Positions 41,045-49,982 of a stretch of 64,000 nt of DNA are shown here, piece by piece. This stretch comes from Palsa-504 sp963767565 (lineage in GTDB: Bacteria; Actinomycetota; Actinomycetes; Streptosporangiales; Streptosporangiaceae): positions 1,674,001-1,738,000 of the forward strand of contig CAVYEG010000006.1 in assembly GCA_963767565.1 (NCBI GenBank), in the 5' to 3' direction. Each line of letters starts with the position of its first letter. Position 1 is the first letter of the stretch. Made by a program: the position numbers and the translations under genes. Below the pieces are notes generated by a model. The model saw only the letters and a program-made list of their open reading frames with translations, searched no databases and was not told the DNA's origin.

Positions 41045-42535
41045 GTGCGCACCACCTCGGACGACCGGGCCAGACGGCAGCGGCCGCCGCTGACCCGGCG
41101 GATGAGCCCGCGGCACTGGGCCGCGCTTGACTGCGTGGTCGGCGTATTCACCACGGTAGTCCTGTTCGAGTCGATCAGGCAGAGCCTGAATCAGCCCGTC
41201 CCGTTCACGTTCGGCCAGGTCCGCTACGTGCCGCTGGCGCTGGCCGGGCCGATGGCGCTGCTGCTGGTGCTGGTGGCGGGGGCCGCGGTGGCGCTGCGCC
41301 GCCGTAACCCGACGCTCATGCTCATCGTGCTCCTGGTCAGCTCGGTGCTGGTGACCGCGCTGACCGGCCCGCATGCCGGCTCGCTGACCTACTTCCTGCC
41401 GGTGGCCTACGTGCTGTACCTGGTGGCGGCCACCTACGGCCGTCGGCGGGAGGCAGTCCGGGTGCTGGCGGCGGTGTTCGTCACGCTGATCGCGGACAAC
41501 GTGCTGGTGGCAGCGGGCTGGCACGGCTTCGAGCCGGGCGCCCTGGTCTCGGTCACGCTGGCCTTGACCATTTCCTGGACGGTCGGCTATACGGCGCGGC
41601 AGCGCCGCCGTTACGCGGTCAGGCTGCAGGACGAGGCGGCCAGCAAGGCGGTCGCGCAGGAGCGGCTGCGCATCGCCAGGGAACTGCACGACGTGGTGGC
41701 GCACAGCATGAGCGTCATCGCGGTCCAGGCGGGTTACGGCCAGTACGTCATCGACAGCCAGCCGGGTGACGCCCGCGCCGCGCTGGGCGCCATCCAGGCC
41801 ACCAGCCGCGAGGCGCTGGACGAGATGCGCCGGATGCTCGGCGCCCTGCGGCAGGCCGACGAGAGCGACGCCGCCGGTTCTCCGGCGGCGCCCGGCGTAT
41901 CGCACGACGTACCGTCCGGCACGTCGTCCGGCACGTCGTCCGCCGTCTCGCCGGCGGGTAATCCGGCGGTACGTCCGGCGGCCGCGGCCGGAGGGCCGGG
42001 GGCGCCGCTGTTCCCCGCGCCCGGGCTGGCCGAGCTGGACCGGCTGCTGTCCCGGACCGCGGGCGCGGGCGTCCGGGTGGACCTGACCCGCGTCGGACAC
42101 CCGCGCGACCTGCCCGCGAGCATCGACCTGTCGGCCTACCGGATCGTGCAGGAGGCGCTGACCAACGTGGTCAAGCACGCTCAGACGAGCTCGTGCCGGG
42201 TGCTGATCGGTTACGGGGACGACGAGCTGACCATCGAGATCACCGACAACGGAGCCGGCGTGCCGGTGCCCGAACTGGCCGGCGCGGGGGTGCCCGGTCA
42301 CGCGGCGGTCAACCATGCAGCCCTTGGCCATGCGGGCGTTGGCCATGCGGCGGCCGGGCATGCCGCGGCTGGGTACGACGGCGTGAGTGTGCCTGGTGGC
42401 GGCGGGCACGGGATCATCGGCATGCGCGAGCGGGTATCGCTGCTCGGCGGGGAGTTCAGTGCCGGGCCGCTGCCTGGCTACGGGTTCCAGGTGACCGCGC
42501 GGATCCCGCTCTCCGCGCCTTCGGGCCGGACGTGA
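41045..42535 (+). CDS. Sensor histidine kinase, NarL/DesK type
   Basis: 496 residues. Four to six membrane helices (about 30-190), dimerisation/phospho-acceptor region ERLRIARELHDVVAHSMSVI (His), N-box LTNVVKHAQ, and G-box DNGAGVP...GHGIIGMRERV. Between the two halves of the ATP site sits an unusual 40-residue Ala/His/Gly insert made of GHAAV/AAGHA-type units. A second low-complexity linker lies around SGTSSGTSSA. TACGGT (41033-41038) ends 6 bases before GTG 41045, supporting this start. It partners the response regulator encoded 16 bases downstream. Confidence 0.88.
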   Translation: MRTTSDDRARRQRPPLTRRMSPRHWAALDCVVGVFTTVVLFESIRQSLNQPVPFTFGQVRYVPLALAGPMALLLVLVAGAAVALRRRNPTLMLIVLLVSSVLVTALTGPHAGSLTYFLPVAYVLYLVAATYGRRREAVRVLAAVFVTLIADNVLVAAGWHGFEPGALVSVTLALTISWTVGYTARQRRRYAVRLQDEAASKAVAQERLRIARELHDVVAHSMSVIAVQAGYGQYVIDSQPGDARAALGAIQATSREALDEMRRMLGALRQADESDAAGSPAAPGVSHDVPSGTSSGTSSAVSPAGNPAVRPAAAAGGPGAPLFPAPGLAELDRLLSRTAGAGVRVDLTRVGHPRDLPASIDLSAYRIVQEALTNVVKHAQTSSCRVLIGYGDDELTIEITDNGAGVPVPELAGAGVPGHAAVNHAALGHAGVGHAAAGHAAAGYDGVSVPGGGGHGIIGMRERVSLLGGEFSAGPLPGYGFQVTARIPLSAPSGRT

Positions 42536-42551
42536 CGATCCTGGCTGGCCG

Positions 42552-43364
42552 ATGAGCGCCCCGGACCCGTTGCGGGTCGTGGTAGCCGACGATCAGGCCC
42601 TGGTCCGGGTGGGGTTCTGCGGGATCATCGCGGCCACGCCTGGTTTCGTCGTGGTCGGCGAGGCGGGCAACGGGGTCGAGGCCGTCGAGGCGGCCCGGCG
42701 GGCCAGGCCCGACGTGATCTTGATGGATGTGCGCATGCCGGTCATGAACGGCATCGAGGCCACCAGGCAGATCACCCAGAGCACCGACGTGCGCGCGCTG
42801 ATCCTGACCACGTTCGACCTGGACGAGTACGTGTTCGCCGCGCTGCGGGCGGGAGCCAGCGGGTTCCTGCTCAAGGACACCCTGCCGGCTGACCTGCTGA
42901 CCGCCATCCGGGTGGTGGCCGCGGGCGACGCCCTGCTGGCGCCGAGCGTGACCCGCCGCCTCATCGGCGAGTTCGCCCGCACCGCGTCGGCCTCGGACCG
43001 CCCGGGCGGGGACACCACTGACGGGCATGGGTCAGATGGCGCCCTGCGGGACGGGCCCGCGTGGGATGGGCCCGCGCTGGACCGGGCCGGACGGGATGCC
43101 GCCGCGCGGCCGGACGCGGGCGGACGGCCCGGCGCGGCCGGCCGCGCCGATCAGCTCGCCCGGGTGCTGACCGACCGCGAGCTCGAGGTCATGACCATGG
43201 TGGCCCGCGGGCTGTCCAACGGGGAGATCGCCGAGCAGCTGACGATCAGCCCGGCCACGGCCAAGACCCACGTGGCGCACCTGCTGACCAAGCTCAGCGC
43301 GCGTGACCGCATCCAGCTCGTCATCATGGCCTACCAGTCCGGGCTCTGTGATTCGGGGGGATGA
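42552..43364 (+). CDS. Response regulator, NarL/LuxR family
   Basis: 270 residues. Receiver domain with VVADDQALVR, phospho-acceptor Asp in VILMDVRMPVMNG, and FLLKDT; C-terminal LuxR-type helix-turn-helix LTDRELEVMTMVARGLSNGE and SPATAKTHVAHLL. The linker between them (about 145-200) is extended and full of Gly/Asp/Ala/Arg, with repeated DGPA-type units. Expected to be phosphorylated by the upstream kinase. Confidence 0.9.
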   Translation: MSAPDPLRVVVADDQALVRVGFCGIIAATPGFVVVGEAGNGVEAVEAARRARPDVILMDVRMPVMNGIEATRQITQSTDVRALILTTFDLDEYVFAALRAGASGFLLKDTLPADLLTAIRVVAAGDALLAPSVTRRLIGEFARTASASDRPGGDTTDGHGSDGALRDGPAWDGPALDRAGRDAAARPDAGGRPGAAGRADQLARVLTDRELEVMTMVARGLSNGEIAEQLTISPATAKTHVAHLLTKLSARDRIQLVIMAYQSGLCDSGG

Positions 43365-43477
43365 CTACCGCGAGGCGGGACCGCCTGCCGACTGACTCGA
43401 GCGGCTGGCGGGGCGAACGGGGCGCGCGGGACCGGAGGGCTGTGAGGATTTACGGGACACGGACTACGGGAGACGGC

Positions 43478-43873
43478 CTAGTGGGAGAAGTGGCCGCGGT
43501 AGTACTCGAAGACGAAGCCGATCGTGGCGAAGACGGTCAAGAGCATCCCGATCAGGAACAGCCACCAGCCGACCGCGAAGCCGAGCGCGGCCGTGGCCGC
43601 GGCCAGCCCGAGGAACAGCGGCCACCAACTGTGCGGGCTGAAGAACCCGATCTCGCCCGTGCCCTGCTCGATCTCGCCCGCCTTGTCGTCCTCCGGGCGC
43701 TTGGGCAGCCGACGGCCGGTGAACAGCACGTAGAAGCCCGTGAGCAGCGCGAGTCCGACGGCGAACGCGAGCGCGGCGGTGCCCGTCGGATCGCGGGAGG
43801 TGTACCAGTACACGACGTCCGTACCGCCGAAGAAGAGCCCGCAGCCGAGGAACAGCCAGCCTTCGACCTTCAT
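43478..43873 (-). CDS. ctaF: Cytochrome c oxidase subunit IV (actinobacterial type)
   Basis: 131 residues with four hydrophobic segments. The start (MKVEGWLFLGCGLFF) and FFSPHSWWPLFLGLAAA match the small fourth subunit of actinobacterial aa3 oxidases. ATG 43873 overlaps the ctaD stop (ATGA). Confidence 0.9.
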   Translation of the reverse strand: MKVEGWLFLGCGLFFGGTDVVYWYTSRDPTGTAALAFAVGLALLTGFYVLFTGRRLPKRPEDDKAGEIEQGTGEIGFFSPHSWWPLFLGLAAATAALGFAVGWWLFLIGMLLTVFATIGFVFEYYRGHFSH

Positions 43874-45576
43874 GGACGGCTCCCGTTGGAGATAGCCGGA
43901 ATCTCCTGCTCGACTCCGCGCGCTTCGCGGCCCCACTTGACGTGCGGATAGTGCGCCTCGAACGCGGGCCGCTCGGACCTGATCCTCGGGATCCGGTGGA
44001 AGTTGTGCCGCGGCGGGGGGCAGGATGTGGCCCACTCGAGCGAGCTGGCGAAACCCCACGGGTCCTCTTCGGTCACCGGCTCCCCGTACCGCCATGTGAC
44101 GTACATGTTCCAGAAGAACACCAGGATGGACAGGGCCAGAACCCACGATCCGACGCTGGATATCACGTTGAGCGTGGTCACGTTGCCGGGCAGGTCGGGA
44201 TAGTTGGCGATGCGCCGCGGCATGCCCTCGACGCCCATCCAATGCTGAACCAGGAAGGTCAGGTTGAACCCGATGAACAGCAGCCAGAACTGAAGCTTGC
44301 CGATCCGGCTGTTCAGCATCTTGCCGGTCATCTTGGGCCACCAGAAGTAGAAACCGGCGAACATCGCGAACAGGACAGTGCCAGCCAGCACGTAGTGGAA
44401 GTGCGCGACCACGAAGTAGGAGTCGGACACCGCGAAGTCCAGTGGCGGCGAGGCCAGGATGATACCGGTGATACCGCCGAACAGGAACGTGATCAGGAAC
44501 CCGACCGAGAACAGCATCGGCGGCTCGAAGGTGAGCTGCCCCTTCCACATGGTGCCCACCCAGTTGAAGAACTTCACCCCGGTCGGGATCGCGATCAGGA
44601 ACGTCATGAACGAGAAGAACGGCAGCAGCACCGCGCCGGTGGTGAACATGTGATGCGCCCACACGGTCATCGACAGGCCGGCGATGGCGATCGTCGCCGC
44701 GATCAGCGTCTTGTAGCCGAACAGCGGCTTGCGGCTGAACACCGGGAAGATCTCGGTGACGATGCCGAAGAAGGGCAACGCGAGGATGTACACCTCGGGA
44801 TGGCCGAAGAACCAGAACAGGTTCTGCCACAAGATCGCCCCGCCGCTGGAGGCGTCGAAGACGTGCGCGCCCAGCCGCCGGTCGATCTCTAGCACCAGCA
44901 ACGCGGCGGCCAGCACCGGGAACGCCATGATGATCAGCATCGAGGTCAGCAGTGCGTTCCAGGTGAAGATCGGCATCCGGAACATCGTCATGCCCGGCGC
45001 GCGCATGCAGAAGATCGTGGTGATGAAGTTGACCCCGGACAAGATGGTGCCCAGACCTGACAGCACCAGACCCATGATCCACATGTCGGCGCCGACGCCG
45101 GGCGAGTAGATCGCGCTGGTCAACGGGGAGTACGCGTACCAGCCGAACGACGCGGAGCCCCCCGGGGTCAGGAAGCTGGCCAGCAGGATCAGCCCGCCGA
45201 ACGTGAACATGTAGTAGCTCAGGATGTTGAGCCGCGGGAAGGCCACGTCGGGCGCGCCGATCTGCAGCGGCAGCAGCTCGTTAGCGAAACCGACAAACAG
45301 CGGGGTAGCGAACAGCAGCAACATGAGCGTCCCGTGCATGGTGAACAGCTCGTTGTACTGCTGGTCGGACACGAAGTGCTGGTCAGGACCCAGTAGCTGG
45401 ATCCGCATCAGCATCGCCATGACCCCGGCGCACAGGAAGAAGAAGAACGAGGTGATCAGGTACAGGTGCCCGATGATCTTGTGATCAGTCGAGGACAGCC
45501 AGTAGGCCAGGATCGATCCCTTGCGCTCGGTCTTCGGCGTCTCGAGTACGCGGACCGGCTGCTCGATCGTGCTCAC
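43870..45576 (-). CDS. ctaD: Cytochrome c oxidase subunit I
   Basis: 568 residues, twelve membrane helices. Heme a, heme a3 and CuB ligands lie in the usual contexts: MHGTLMLLLF, WFFGHPEVYILALPFFG (His-Tyr crosslink region), AHHMFTTG, and VAHFHYVLAG. It is the catalytic subunit reducing oxygen to water and pumping protons. GTG 45576 overlaps the ctaC stop (GTGA). Longer readings from 45690 are rejected. Confidence 0.94.
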   Translation of the reverse strand: MSTIEQPVRVLETPKTERKGSILAYWLSSTDHKIIGHLYLITSFFFFLCAGVMAMLMRIQLLGPDQHFVSDQQYNELFTMHGTLMLLLFATPLFVGFANELLPLQIGAPDVAFPRLNILSYYMFTFGGLILLASFLTPGGSASFGWYAYSPLTSAIYSPGVGADMWIMGLVLSGLGTILSGVNFITTIFCMRAPGMTMFRMPIFTWNALLTSMLIIMAFPVLAAALLVLEIDRRLGAHVFDASSGGAILWQNLFWFFGHPEVYILALPFFGIVTEIFPVFSRKPLFGYKTLIAATIAIAGLSMTVWAHHMFTTGAVLLPFFSFMTFLIAIPTGVKFFNWVGTMWKGQLTFEPPMLFSVGFLITFLFGGITGIILASPPLDFAVSDSYFVVAHFHYVLAGTVLFAMFAGFYFWWPKMTGKMLNSRIGKLQFWLLFIGFNLTFLVQHWMGVEGMPRRIANYPDLPGNVTTLNVISSVGSWVLALSILVFFWNMYVTWRYGEPVTEEDPWGFASSLEWATSCPPPRHNFHRIPRIRSERPAFEAHYPHVKWGREARGVEQEIPAISNGSRP

Positions 45577-46400
45577 TGTGTGCTCCCGGATGGCTGCTGC
45601 GCCGCCTGCTCGGCGGCCATGTACGCCTGGAATTGCTGCGGGGTCACGACCTTCACAGTAAACAGCATGCGGCTGTGATAGAGGCCGCACAACTCACTGC
45701 AGTGGCCGGTGAACGTCCCCGTCTGCGTCGCGGTGATCGCGAAGTGGTTGGGGTGACCGGGGATGACGTCGCGCTTGAACAGGAACTCAGGAACCCAGAA
45801 CGCATGGACGACGTCAGCGGAGGTCAGGTTGAACTGGACCGTCTCCCCGGTCGGGATCTCCAGCACCGGCAGGGGACCCTCACTCCACATATCGCCGACG
45901 TTGGTCACGTGGTACTGCGGGTAGTTGAATTGCCAGCTCCACTGAAAGCCGAGCACGTTCACGATCACGGCGGGCTTGGCCGGCAGCTTGTCGATGTAGT
46001 TCTCGTCCTTGGCGGTGTAGTAGAACAGGATCGAGATCAGCACGAACGGCACCGTGGTGAACATGATCTCGATCGGCATGTTGTAGCGCGCCTGCGGCGG
46101 CAGCTTGTCACCGCGCTTGCGGTGGAAGATCACCGCCCACAGGATCAGGCCCCAGACCAGCACGCCGACGGCCATGCCCGCGATCCAGGAACCCTGCCAC
46201 AGGGTGACGACCGTCTTGCCCTGTTCAGTGATGGGATTGGGGAAGCCGAGCCTGGTGAACGTGTCGTTCGTGCAGCCGCTCAGGCCGAGGACCAGGAGCA
46301 CGAGCGTGATCGTCATGCCCGTCGCGCGCGCGGCGCGCACCCGGCGGGGACCAGGGGACGCGGGTCTGGGCGAACCCTGTCCGTCGTGATCGGTAGTCAA
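45573..46400 (-). CDS. ctaC: Cytochrome c oxidase subunit II, lipoprotein
   Basis: 275 residues. A signal segment ends in the lipobox LGLSGC, then two membrane helices, then the cupredoxin domain with the CuA site CSELCGLYHSRM. It receives electrons from QcrC. The reading begins with TTG 46400, preceded by GGAAGG at about 9 bases; an internal ATG 28 codons later would still leave the lipoprotein signal and cannot be excluded. First gene of ctaC-ctaD-ctaF. Confidence 0.92.
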   Translation of the reverse strand: MTTDHDGQGSPRPASPGPRRVRAARATGMTITLVLLVLGLSGCTNDTFTRLGFPNPITEQGKTVVTLWQGSWIAGMAVGVLVWGLILWAVIFHRKRGDKLPPQARYNMPIEIMFTTVPFVLISILFYYTAKDENYIDKLPAKPAVIVNVLGFQWSWQFNYPQYHVTNVGDMWSEGPLPVLEIPTGETVQFNLTSADVVHAFWVPEFLFKRDVIPGHPNHFAITATQTGTFTGHCSELCGLYHSRMLFTVKVVTPQQFQAYMAAEQAAQQPSGSTQ

Positions 46401-46668
46401 GGCGAGGGGCCTTCCTCGGTTCTGCTACAGCGTGTCGTGCAAACAGTATCGCGCGCGGGCGCTGTGCCTTCCAAGGGCCCCCGCATCTTTCCGTCATGTG
46501 CGCGTCTGCGCGCGTACCGGGGCCGTGTGCGGGCATGATGGTGGCGTGAAACTGCCCTGGCCCGGGATGATGGTCCGGCCATGACCGGACGCCGGGTCCG
46601 CCTGTTCGGCCGTAATCCGCACCGCGGTACGGCCGATCGCACGGACCAGCCGGCCGCCGCCGACGGCC

Positions 46669-46695
46669 CTTTTCTCCAGGCCCAACGGGCCGTGG
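46669..46695. repeat. Dispersed palindromic repeat, copy F (diverged half element)
   Basis: CTTTTCTCCAGGCCCAACGG followed by GCCGTGG, matching the CTTTTCTG-CCGAACGGNCCGTGG pattern with a few changes. It lies directly at the likely start of the TusA-like gene. Confidence 0.4.
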
Positions 46696-46940
46696 TACCA
46701 CCGCCGGGCCTCGTTCCCGCGCTGACCATCAACGCGCTCGGCCGTAAGTGCCCGATCCCCATCATCATGCTCGCCGAGCAGATCAGGGACGTTCCGCTGG
46801 GCGCGATCGTCTCGGTGCTGGCCGACGACCCGGCGGCTTATACCGACGTGCCGTCCTGGTGCATGATGAAGTCCCAGGAGTTCGTGCAGGCCCAGGAACT
46901 CCCCCGCGGCTGGGCCTTGTTCATCCGCCGCACCCTCTGA
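46692..46940 (+). CDS. TusA/SirA-like sulfur carrier protein
   Basis: About 82 residues from GTG 46692. The family motif is LGRKCPIPIIMLAEQI, with the single conserved Cys that carries sulfur as a persulfide, then ADDPAAYTDVPSWCMMKSQE. TusA-like proteins relay sulfur for tRNA thiolation or cofactor synthesis. The frame extends upstream to ATG 46581, which would add 37 residues with no similarity and would cover a dispersed repeat copy, so the short form is preferred. Upstream start remains possible. Confidence 0.75.
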   Translation: MVPPPGLVPALTINALGRKCPIPIIMLAEQIRDVPLGAIVSVLADDPAAYTDVPSWCMMKSQEFVQAQELPRGWALFIRRTL

Positions 46941-46967
46941 CCGCCCCCCCGGGCGCGGGCGGGGTCA
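46938..46967. terminator. GC-rich hairpin between convergent tusA-like and ctaG-like genes
   Basis: GACCGCCC and GGGCGGGGTC can pair across a C/G-rich loop, overlapping both stop codons. No T-run. A weak bidirectional terminator. Confidence 0.3.
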
Positions 46968-48059
46968 GGTGGGCTTGAAGCGGCTGGTGAAGCGGGGGTC
47001 GTCTTCCCACCAGGGCCCGGATCCGGATGGCTCGTCGGACCCGGTCGGCTGGTCTGGCGGGCTGGCCAGGTTCGCGGCCGTAGCCAGGTCGGCGGCGGCG
47101 GGCACGGCCGTCGCGCGGTTGGCCTCGAGTCCGGCGGCTTCGCGGGCGTCGAGTTCGGCGTCGATCCGGGCCGCGTCCGACTCGTCCTCGCGCATGAAGT
47201 GGATGAGCTGTGCGGCCAGGAACGGCAGGCCGACCAGGTCGCCGAGGATCCAGAGCACTCCCCCGCCCAGGACCTGGTCCGTCTGCAGAGTAGGGCCGAA
47301 CGGCCGGGCCAGCGCGTGGTAATAAGCGTAACCGAGCAGGTTCTGGTCCGCGATGACAGCGATGCCGAAGAACGCGTCGCCGATCACCGCGGCGCCCGTG
47401 ATCCACATCGAGACCGGGTAGGCATAGGCCTTCGGCACCGGGTCGACCCGCAGCAGGGTCCAGAAGAAGGCCAGGCCCGGCGCCATCAGGATCAGGTAGG
47501 TGATCTCCCGCAGGGTGGCGCTGTGGAAGACGGCCGTGTACCAGGACGTGAAGTACATGACGAACGGCACGGCAACCAGGGCGAGCGTGGTGATCGCGGG
47601 GAAGGTGAGGATCCGGGCGACGCGAGTGCGGATGACCGCCTCCAGGCGGCCGCCCGCGCGCGGGAAGACGGCGACGGCTAGCGTGATCGGGCGTCCCAGA
47701 GCTAGGAACAGCGGGACCACCAGGACGAGCAGCACGGTCTGCACCGCCCGGGCGTAGAACAGGATGGCCTGGTAGGCGCCCACCCAGGACATGGTGGCGA
47801 TCACCAGGAACCCCAGGCCCAGGCCGCAGAACCAGACCGGCCTGACCACCGGCCAGTCACCGGCCCGCGGGATCCGACGGACCCGGTGGACCGCGGCCAG
47901 GTAGCCGACGCCGAGCACCACTACCAGCGCCGTTATCCACGGGTCGAATGTCCACTCGGTGAATGCCCCAGGCAACGTCAGGTCGGCAGGGCCGTGATAG
48001 CCGGACGCGAGGATGGGAGTCAGCCCGGCCAGGCCTGCGGACACGAGCGCGAGTCCCAT
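46965..48059 (-). CDS. Cytochrome c oxidase assembly protein, Caa3/CtaG family
   Basis: 364 residues with about seven membrane helices. ITALVVVLGVGYLAAVHRV, FYARAVQTVLLVLVVPLFLALGRP and HFMREDESDAARIDAE match the caa3_CtaG family, linked to copper insertion into heme-copper oxidases. The final 60 residues are soluble and Ala/Glu/Pro-rich. TAGCGT (48067-48072) lies 7 bases before ATG 48059, supporting this start against the longer reading. Its place next to ctaCDF fits oxidase assembly. Confidence 0.85.
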   Translation of the reverse strand: MGLALVSAGLAGLTPILASGYHGPADLTLPGAFTEWTFDPWITALVVVLGVGYLAAVHRVRRIPRAGDWPVVRPVWFCGLGLGFLVIATMSWVGAYQAILFYARAVQTVLLVLVVPLFLALGRPITLAVAVFPRAGGRLEAVIRTRVARILTFPAITTLALVAVPFVMYFTSWYTAVFHSATLREITYLILMAPGLAFFWTLLRVDPVPKAYAYPVSMWITGAAVIGDAFFGIAVIADQNLLGYAYYHALARPFGPTLQTDQVLGGGVLWILGDLVGLPFLAAQLIHFMREDESDAARIDAELDAREAAGLEANRATAVPAAADLATAANLASPPDQPTGSDEPSGSGPWWEDDPRFTSRFKPT

Positions 48060-48163
48060 GCCAGCCACGCTACCGCCTGCTGGCTCGGTTCGGTCTATGC
48101 CGGGCCAGGCCTTCAGTCCGGGAGGCCGGGAGGCCGCATTTGCTCTGCGCACGCGGCCAGAAA

Positions 48164-48183
48164 TATATCGTGCCACGAGTTTT
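48164..48183. promoter_or_regulatory. TATATCGT-N3-ACGATATA motif, copy 1 (imperfect)
   Basis: TATATCGT at 48164-48171, spacer GCC, then ACGAGTTT: left arm intact, right arm with mismatches. It lies between the divergent ctaG-like and DUF3040 genes. Confidence 0.4.
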
Positions 48184-48345
48184 CTGGCGGACGGCCCGGG
48201 TACGGGCAGGCCATATACAGCGCACAGAACGGAGATGAGGCTCGCCCGGCGACCCGGCCGGATGGGGTAGACATGCCGACCCGTAACAGCGATCCGGGGT
48301 CCGCGGCCCAGCCAGGACAGAGATGACGACCGGCCGGAGCGAGCC

Positions 48346-48930
48346 ATGAGCCTGGCACCGGACGAGCGGCGGGCCCTGGCCCGGATCGAGGACTCGCTAT
48401 CCCACTCCGACCCGGGGCTCGCCACGATGCTGGCACGGTTCAGCCTGACTGCCCCATCTCCTGTCCGAGGATGGGCTCTGCTATCCCTTAAGTCGCCGCG
48501 GATCAAGCCGTTCATCCCGCTGATGGCCGTCGCGACAGCGGTATTCTTGCTCGTCCTCGTTGTGCTCCTGAGCCCGAGCCACTCGTCGTCGTGCGGCCTG
48601 GGCGGTATGCCAGGTTTCGCGGCCGAGCAGGTCAGCGAGTGCCCGCCTGCAGGCGAGGAGGCGAATAGCCAGCGCGCCGCCGGAATTGGCCTCGCGACGC
48701 CGCCGTGGGGTCAGCCGAGCGCGCCCGAGACGCCGGGATGCGGATCCGGACTGGCCGACCAGATGCCCGCCGGGATAGCTCCCGTCGCGGGAGGAAGCGA
48801 AGATTCCAGGGCCTGCCCGGGGTTACGTCACAACTCCGGGCGCAGCACGCACGAACACCAGCGGGCCGCGTCTGCGCCAGCGGCAGTACCGGCGCATCAG
48901 GCCGGGCCATCCTGCCGCGATTGGCCCTAG
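48346..48930 (+). CDS. DUF3040-like membrane protein
   Basis: 194 residues. The N-terminus LAPDERRALARIEDSLSHSD followed by PGLATMLARFSL is the DUF3040 signature, normally a short helix before one or two membrane segments; one strong membrane helix follows (about 58-76). The C-terminal 115 residues are Pro/Gly/Ser/Cys-rich and unlike the family, so this part may be a frame-altered or unrelated extension. GGAGCGAGCC precedes the ATG. Confidence 0.6.
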   Translation: MSLAPDERRALARIEDSLSHSDPGLATMLARFSLTAPSPVRGWALLSLKSPRIKPFIPLMAVATAVFLLVLVVLLSPSHSSSCGLGGMPGFAAEQVSECPPAGEEANSQRAAGIGLATPPWGQPSAPETPGCGSGLADQMPAGIAPVAGGSEDSRACPGLRHNSGRSTHEHQRAASAPAAVPAHQAGPSCRDWP

Positions 48931-49082
48931 TAGCGCCGGGCTTCCGCGGCGGCCCACCGCAGCGCGGCCACCGCGCCGGCCGAGCCATCGACCCCGACTA
49001 CCACCTTGGTCACGGGCAGGACCGGGCGGCGTATGATCAACTCGCGCAGCTCGCGGCCTGACTGGCTCGGCGTGGTGTTCAT
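48927..49082 (-). pseudogene. Universal stress protein, N-terminal fragment
   Basis: Encodes VTKVVVGVDGSAGAVAALRW then AAAEARRY and a stop: the first strand and helix of a UspA domain with the ATP-binding GVDGS, after which the remaining 110 residues are missing. The stop replaces the middle of helix 1. Clear remnant, downstream of palindrome copy 2. Confidence 0.7.
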
Positions 49083-49198
49083 GCTTTCTGGTTTCACCTC
49101 GATGTTTATGGCCGCACCTTTCAGGCCTGCACGGTCACGGGAATCTGGACATTCCAGATCAGCTGACGGCCCGCAGTCGCAGCACCTAACAGCATAGT

Positions 49199-49218
49199 TA
49201 TATCGTAACACGAAATAT
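49199..49218. promoter_or_regulatory. TATATCGT-N3-ACGATATA motif, copy 2
   Basis: TATATCGT (49199-49206), AAC, ACGAAATAT. One inserted A in the right arm. It sits between the UspA fragment (minus) and the MerR-like remnant (plus); on the minus strand TACGATATAAC provides a -10-like TATAAC. Confidence 0.6.
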
Positions 49219-49327
49219 GAAGGAACCGACGCCTGCCATGTGCCTGAAGGCAGGCATTCGACGGGCGCTGTCGCCTACCCTGCATTACTACGAGATCCAG
49301 GGGTCGCGGGGTTCCGCCGCCGCCTGA
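49217..49327 (+). pseudogene. MerR-family regulator, N-terminal remnant (36 codons)
   Basis: The short ORF ends with AGIRRALSPTLHYYEIQG, matching the helix-turn-helix to wing transition of MerR proteins (usually SPxTLRYYE-x-x-G), then frames off into a stop. No recognition of a full HTH upstream and no effector domain. Probably what is left of a deleted regulator gene. Confidence 0.5.
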
Positions 49328-49361
49328 GATGATTCCGTAAGCGGAGTGCGCTGCGGCGGCT

Positions 49362-49982
49362 TTAGGTTGCTACGCGGGGCGACCCTAGTCCAGCATCTGA
49401 GTGCTGGGCGGGCATGCGCGGAAAGTGAGGCTGCGGGCGGGCCCCGTCGGGCCCGGCAGGGCCGCGGGATGCGACCCGAAGGAGCCGGGAGCTGGGCACT
49501 GGCGGTGGTGCCTGCGGGCCCTGGTCACGGATCTGCGCGGCGATGAAAGCCTGCCACTGGCGGCCCAGCCGCTGGCGCAGCGCGGGGCCGGCGCAGCGCA
49601 GGCCGGCCGGGATGCCGTGTTCCTCGCCGTCGAGATGCCCGGTCCAGGCCGTCAGCGTGGCGGTGGCCAGCTGCCACCACAACCGGGAGTCCGCCGACTG
49701 AAGGCGGGCTTCGCGGATGAGCTCGCGGATGTCCTCGTGCTCGTCTAGCATGCTGCGGGCCAGGGCCGGGCCGTGCGGGCCGACCTGGTAGATCGCCGGG
49801 CCGCAGATCTCGGCCTCGGCGTCCAGGTGTAGCTCGATTAGGCTGGCCAGGGTGGCCCATGTGACCGCCTGAGCTTGGCGACATCCCGGATCGGCGGCGC
49901 GGTTGCCGAGTTCGCAGAACTGATCCTGGCAGCGCGCGATGTGCGCGCGGTCGGCCCGGATCACCTCGATTATGTCGGCCAT
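49362..49982 (-). CDS. Hemerythrin-like (HHE) domain protein 1
   Basis: 206 residues. Four-helix pattern with metal-ligand candidates: RADRAHIARCQ, LIELHLDAEAEI, LDEHEDIRELIREA and GHLDGEEHGI. Hemerythrin domains bind a di-iron centre and sense or store oxygen or NO-related species. The C-terminal 60 residues are Pro/Arg-rich and unlike the second copy at 56375. The ATG directly follows the STAS gene's stop (TGAATG), so both are one operon. Confidence 0.78.
   Translation of the reverse strand: MADIIEVIRADRAHIARCQDQFCELGNRAADPGCRQAQAVTWATLASLIELHLDAEAEICGPAIYQVGPHGPALARSMLDEHEDIRELIREARLQSADSRLWWQLATATLTAWTGHLDGEEHGIPAGLRCAGPALRQRLGRQWQAFIAAQIRDQGPQAPPPVPSSRLLRVASRGPAGPDGARPQPHFPRMPAQHSDAGLGSPRVAT

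Noticed and set aside
46581..46691. Longer N-terminus of the TusA-like protein
   Set aside because: No similarity in the added 37 residues, and the stretch contains a dispersed repeat copy; typical family length is reached from GTG 46692. Not fully excluded.
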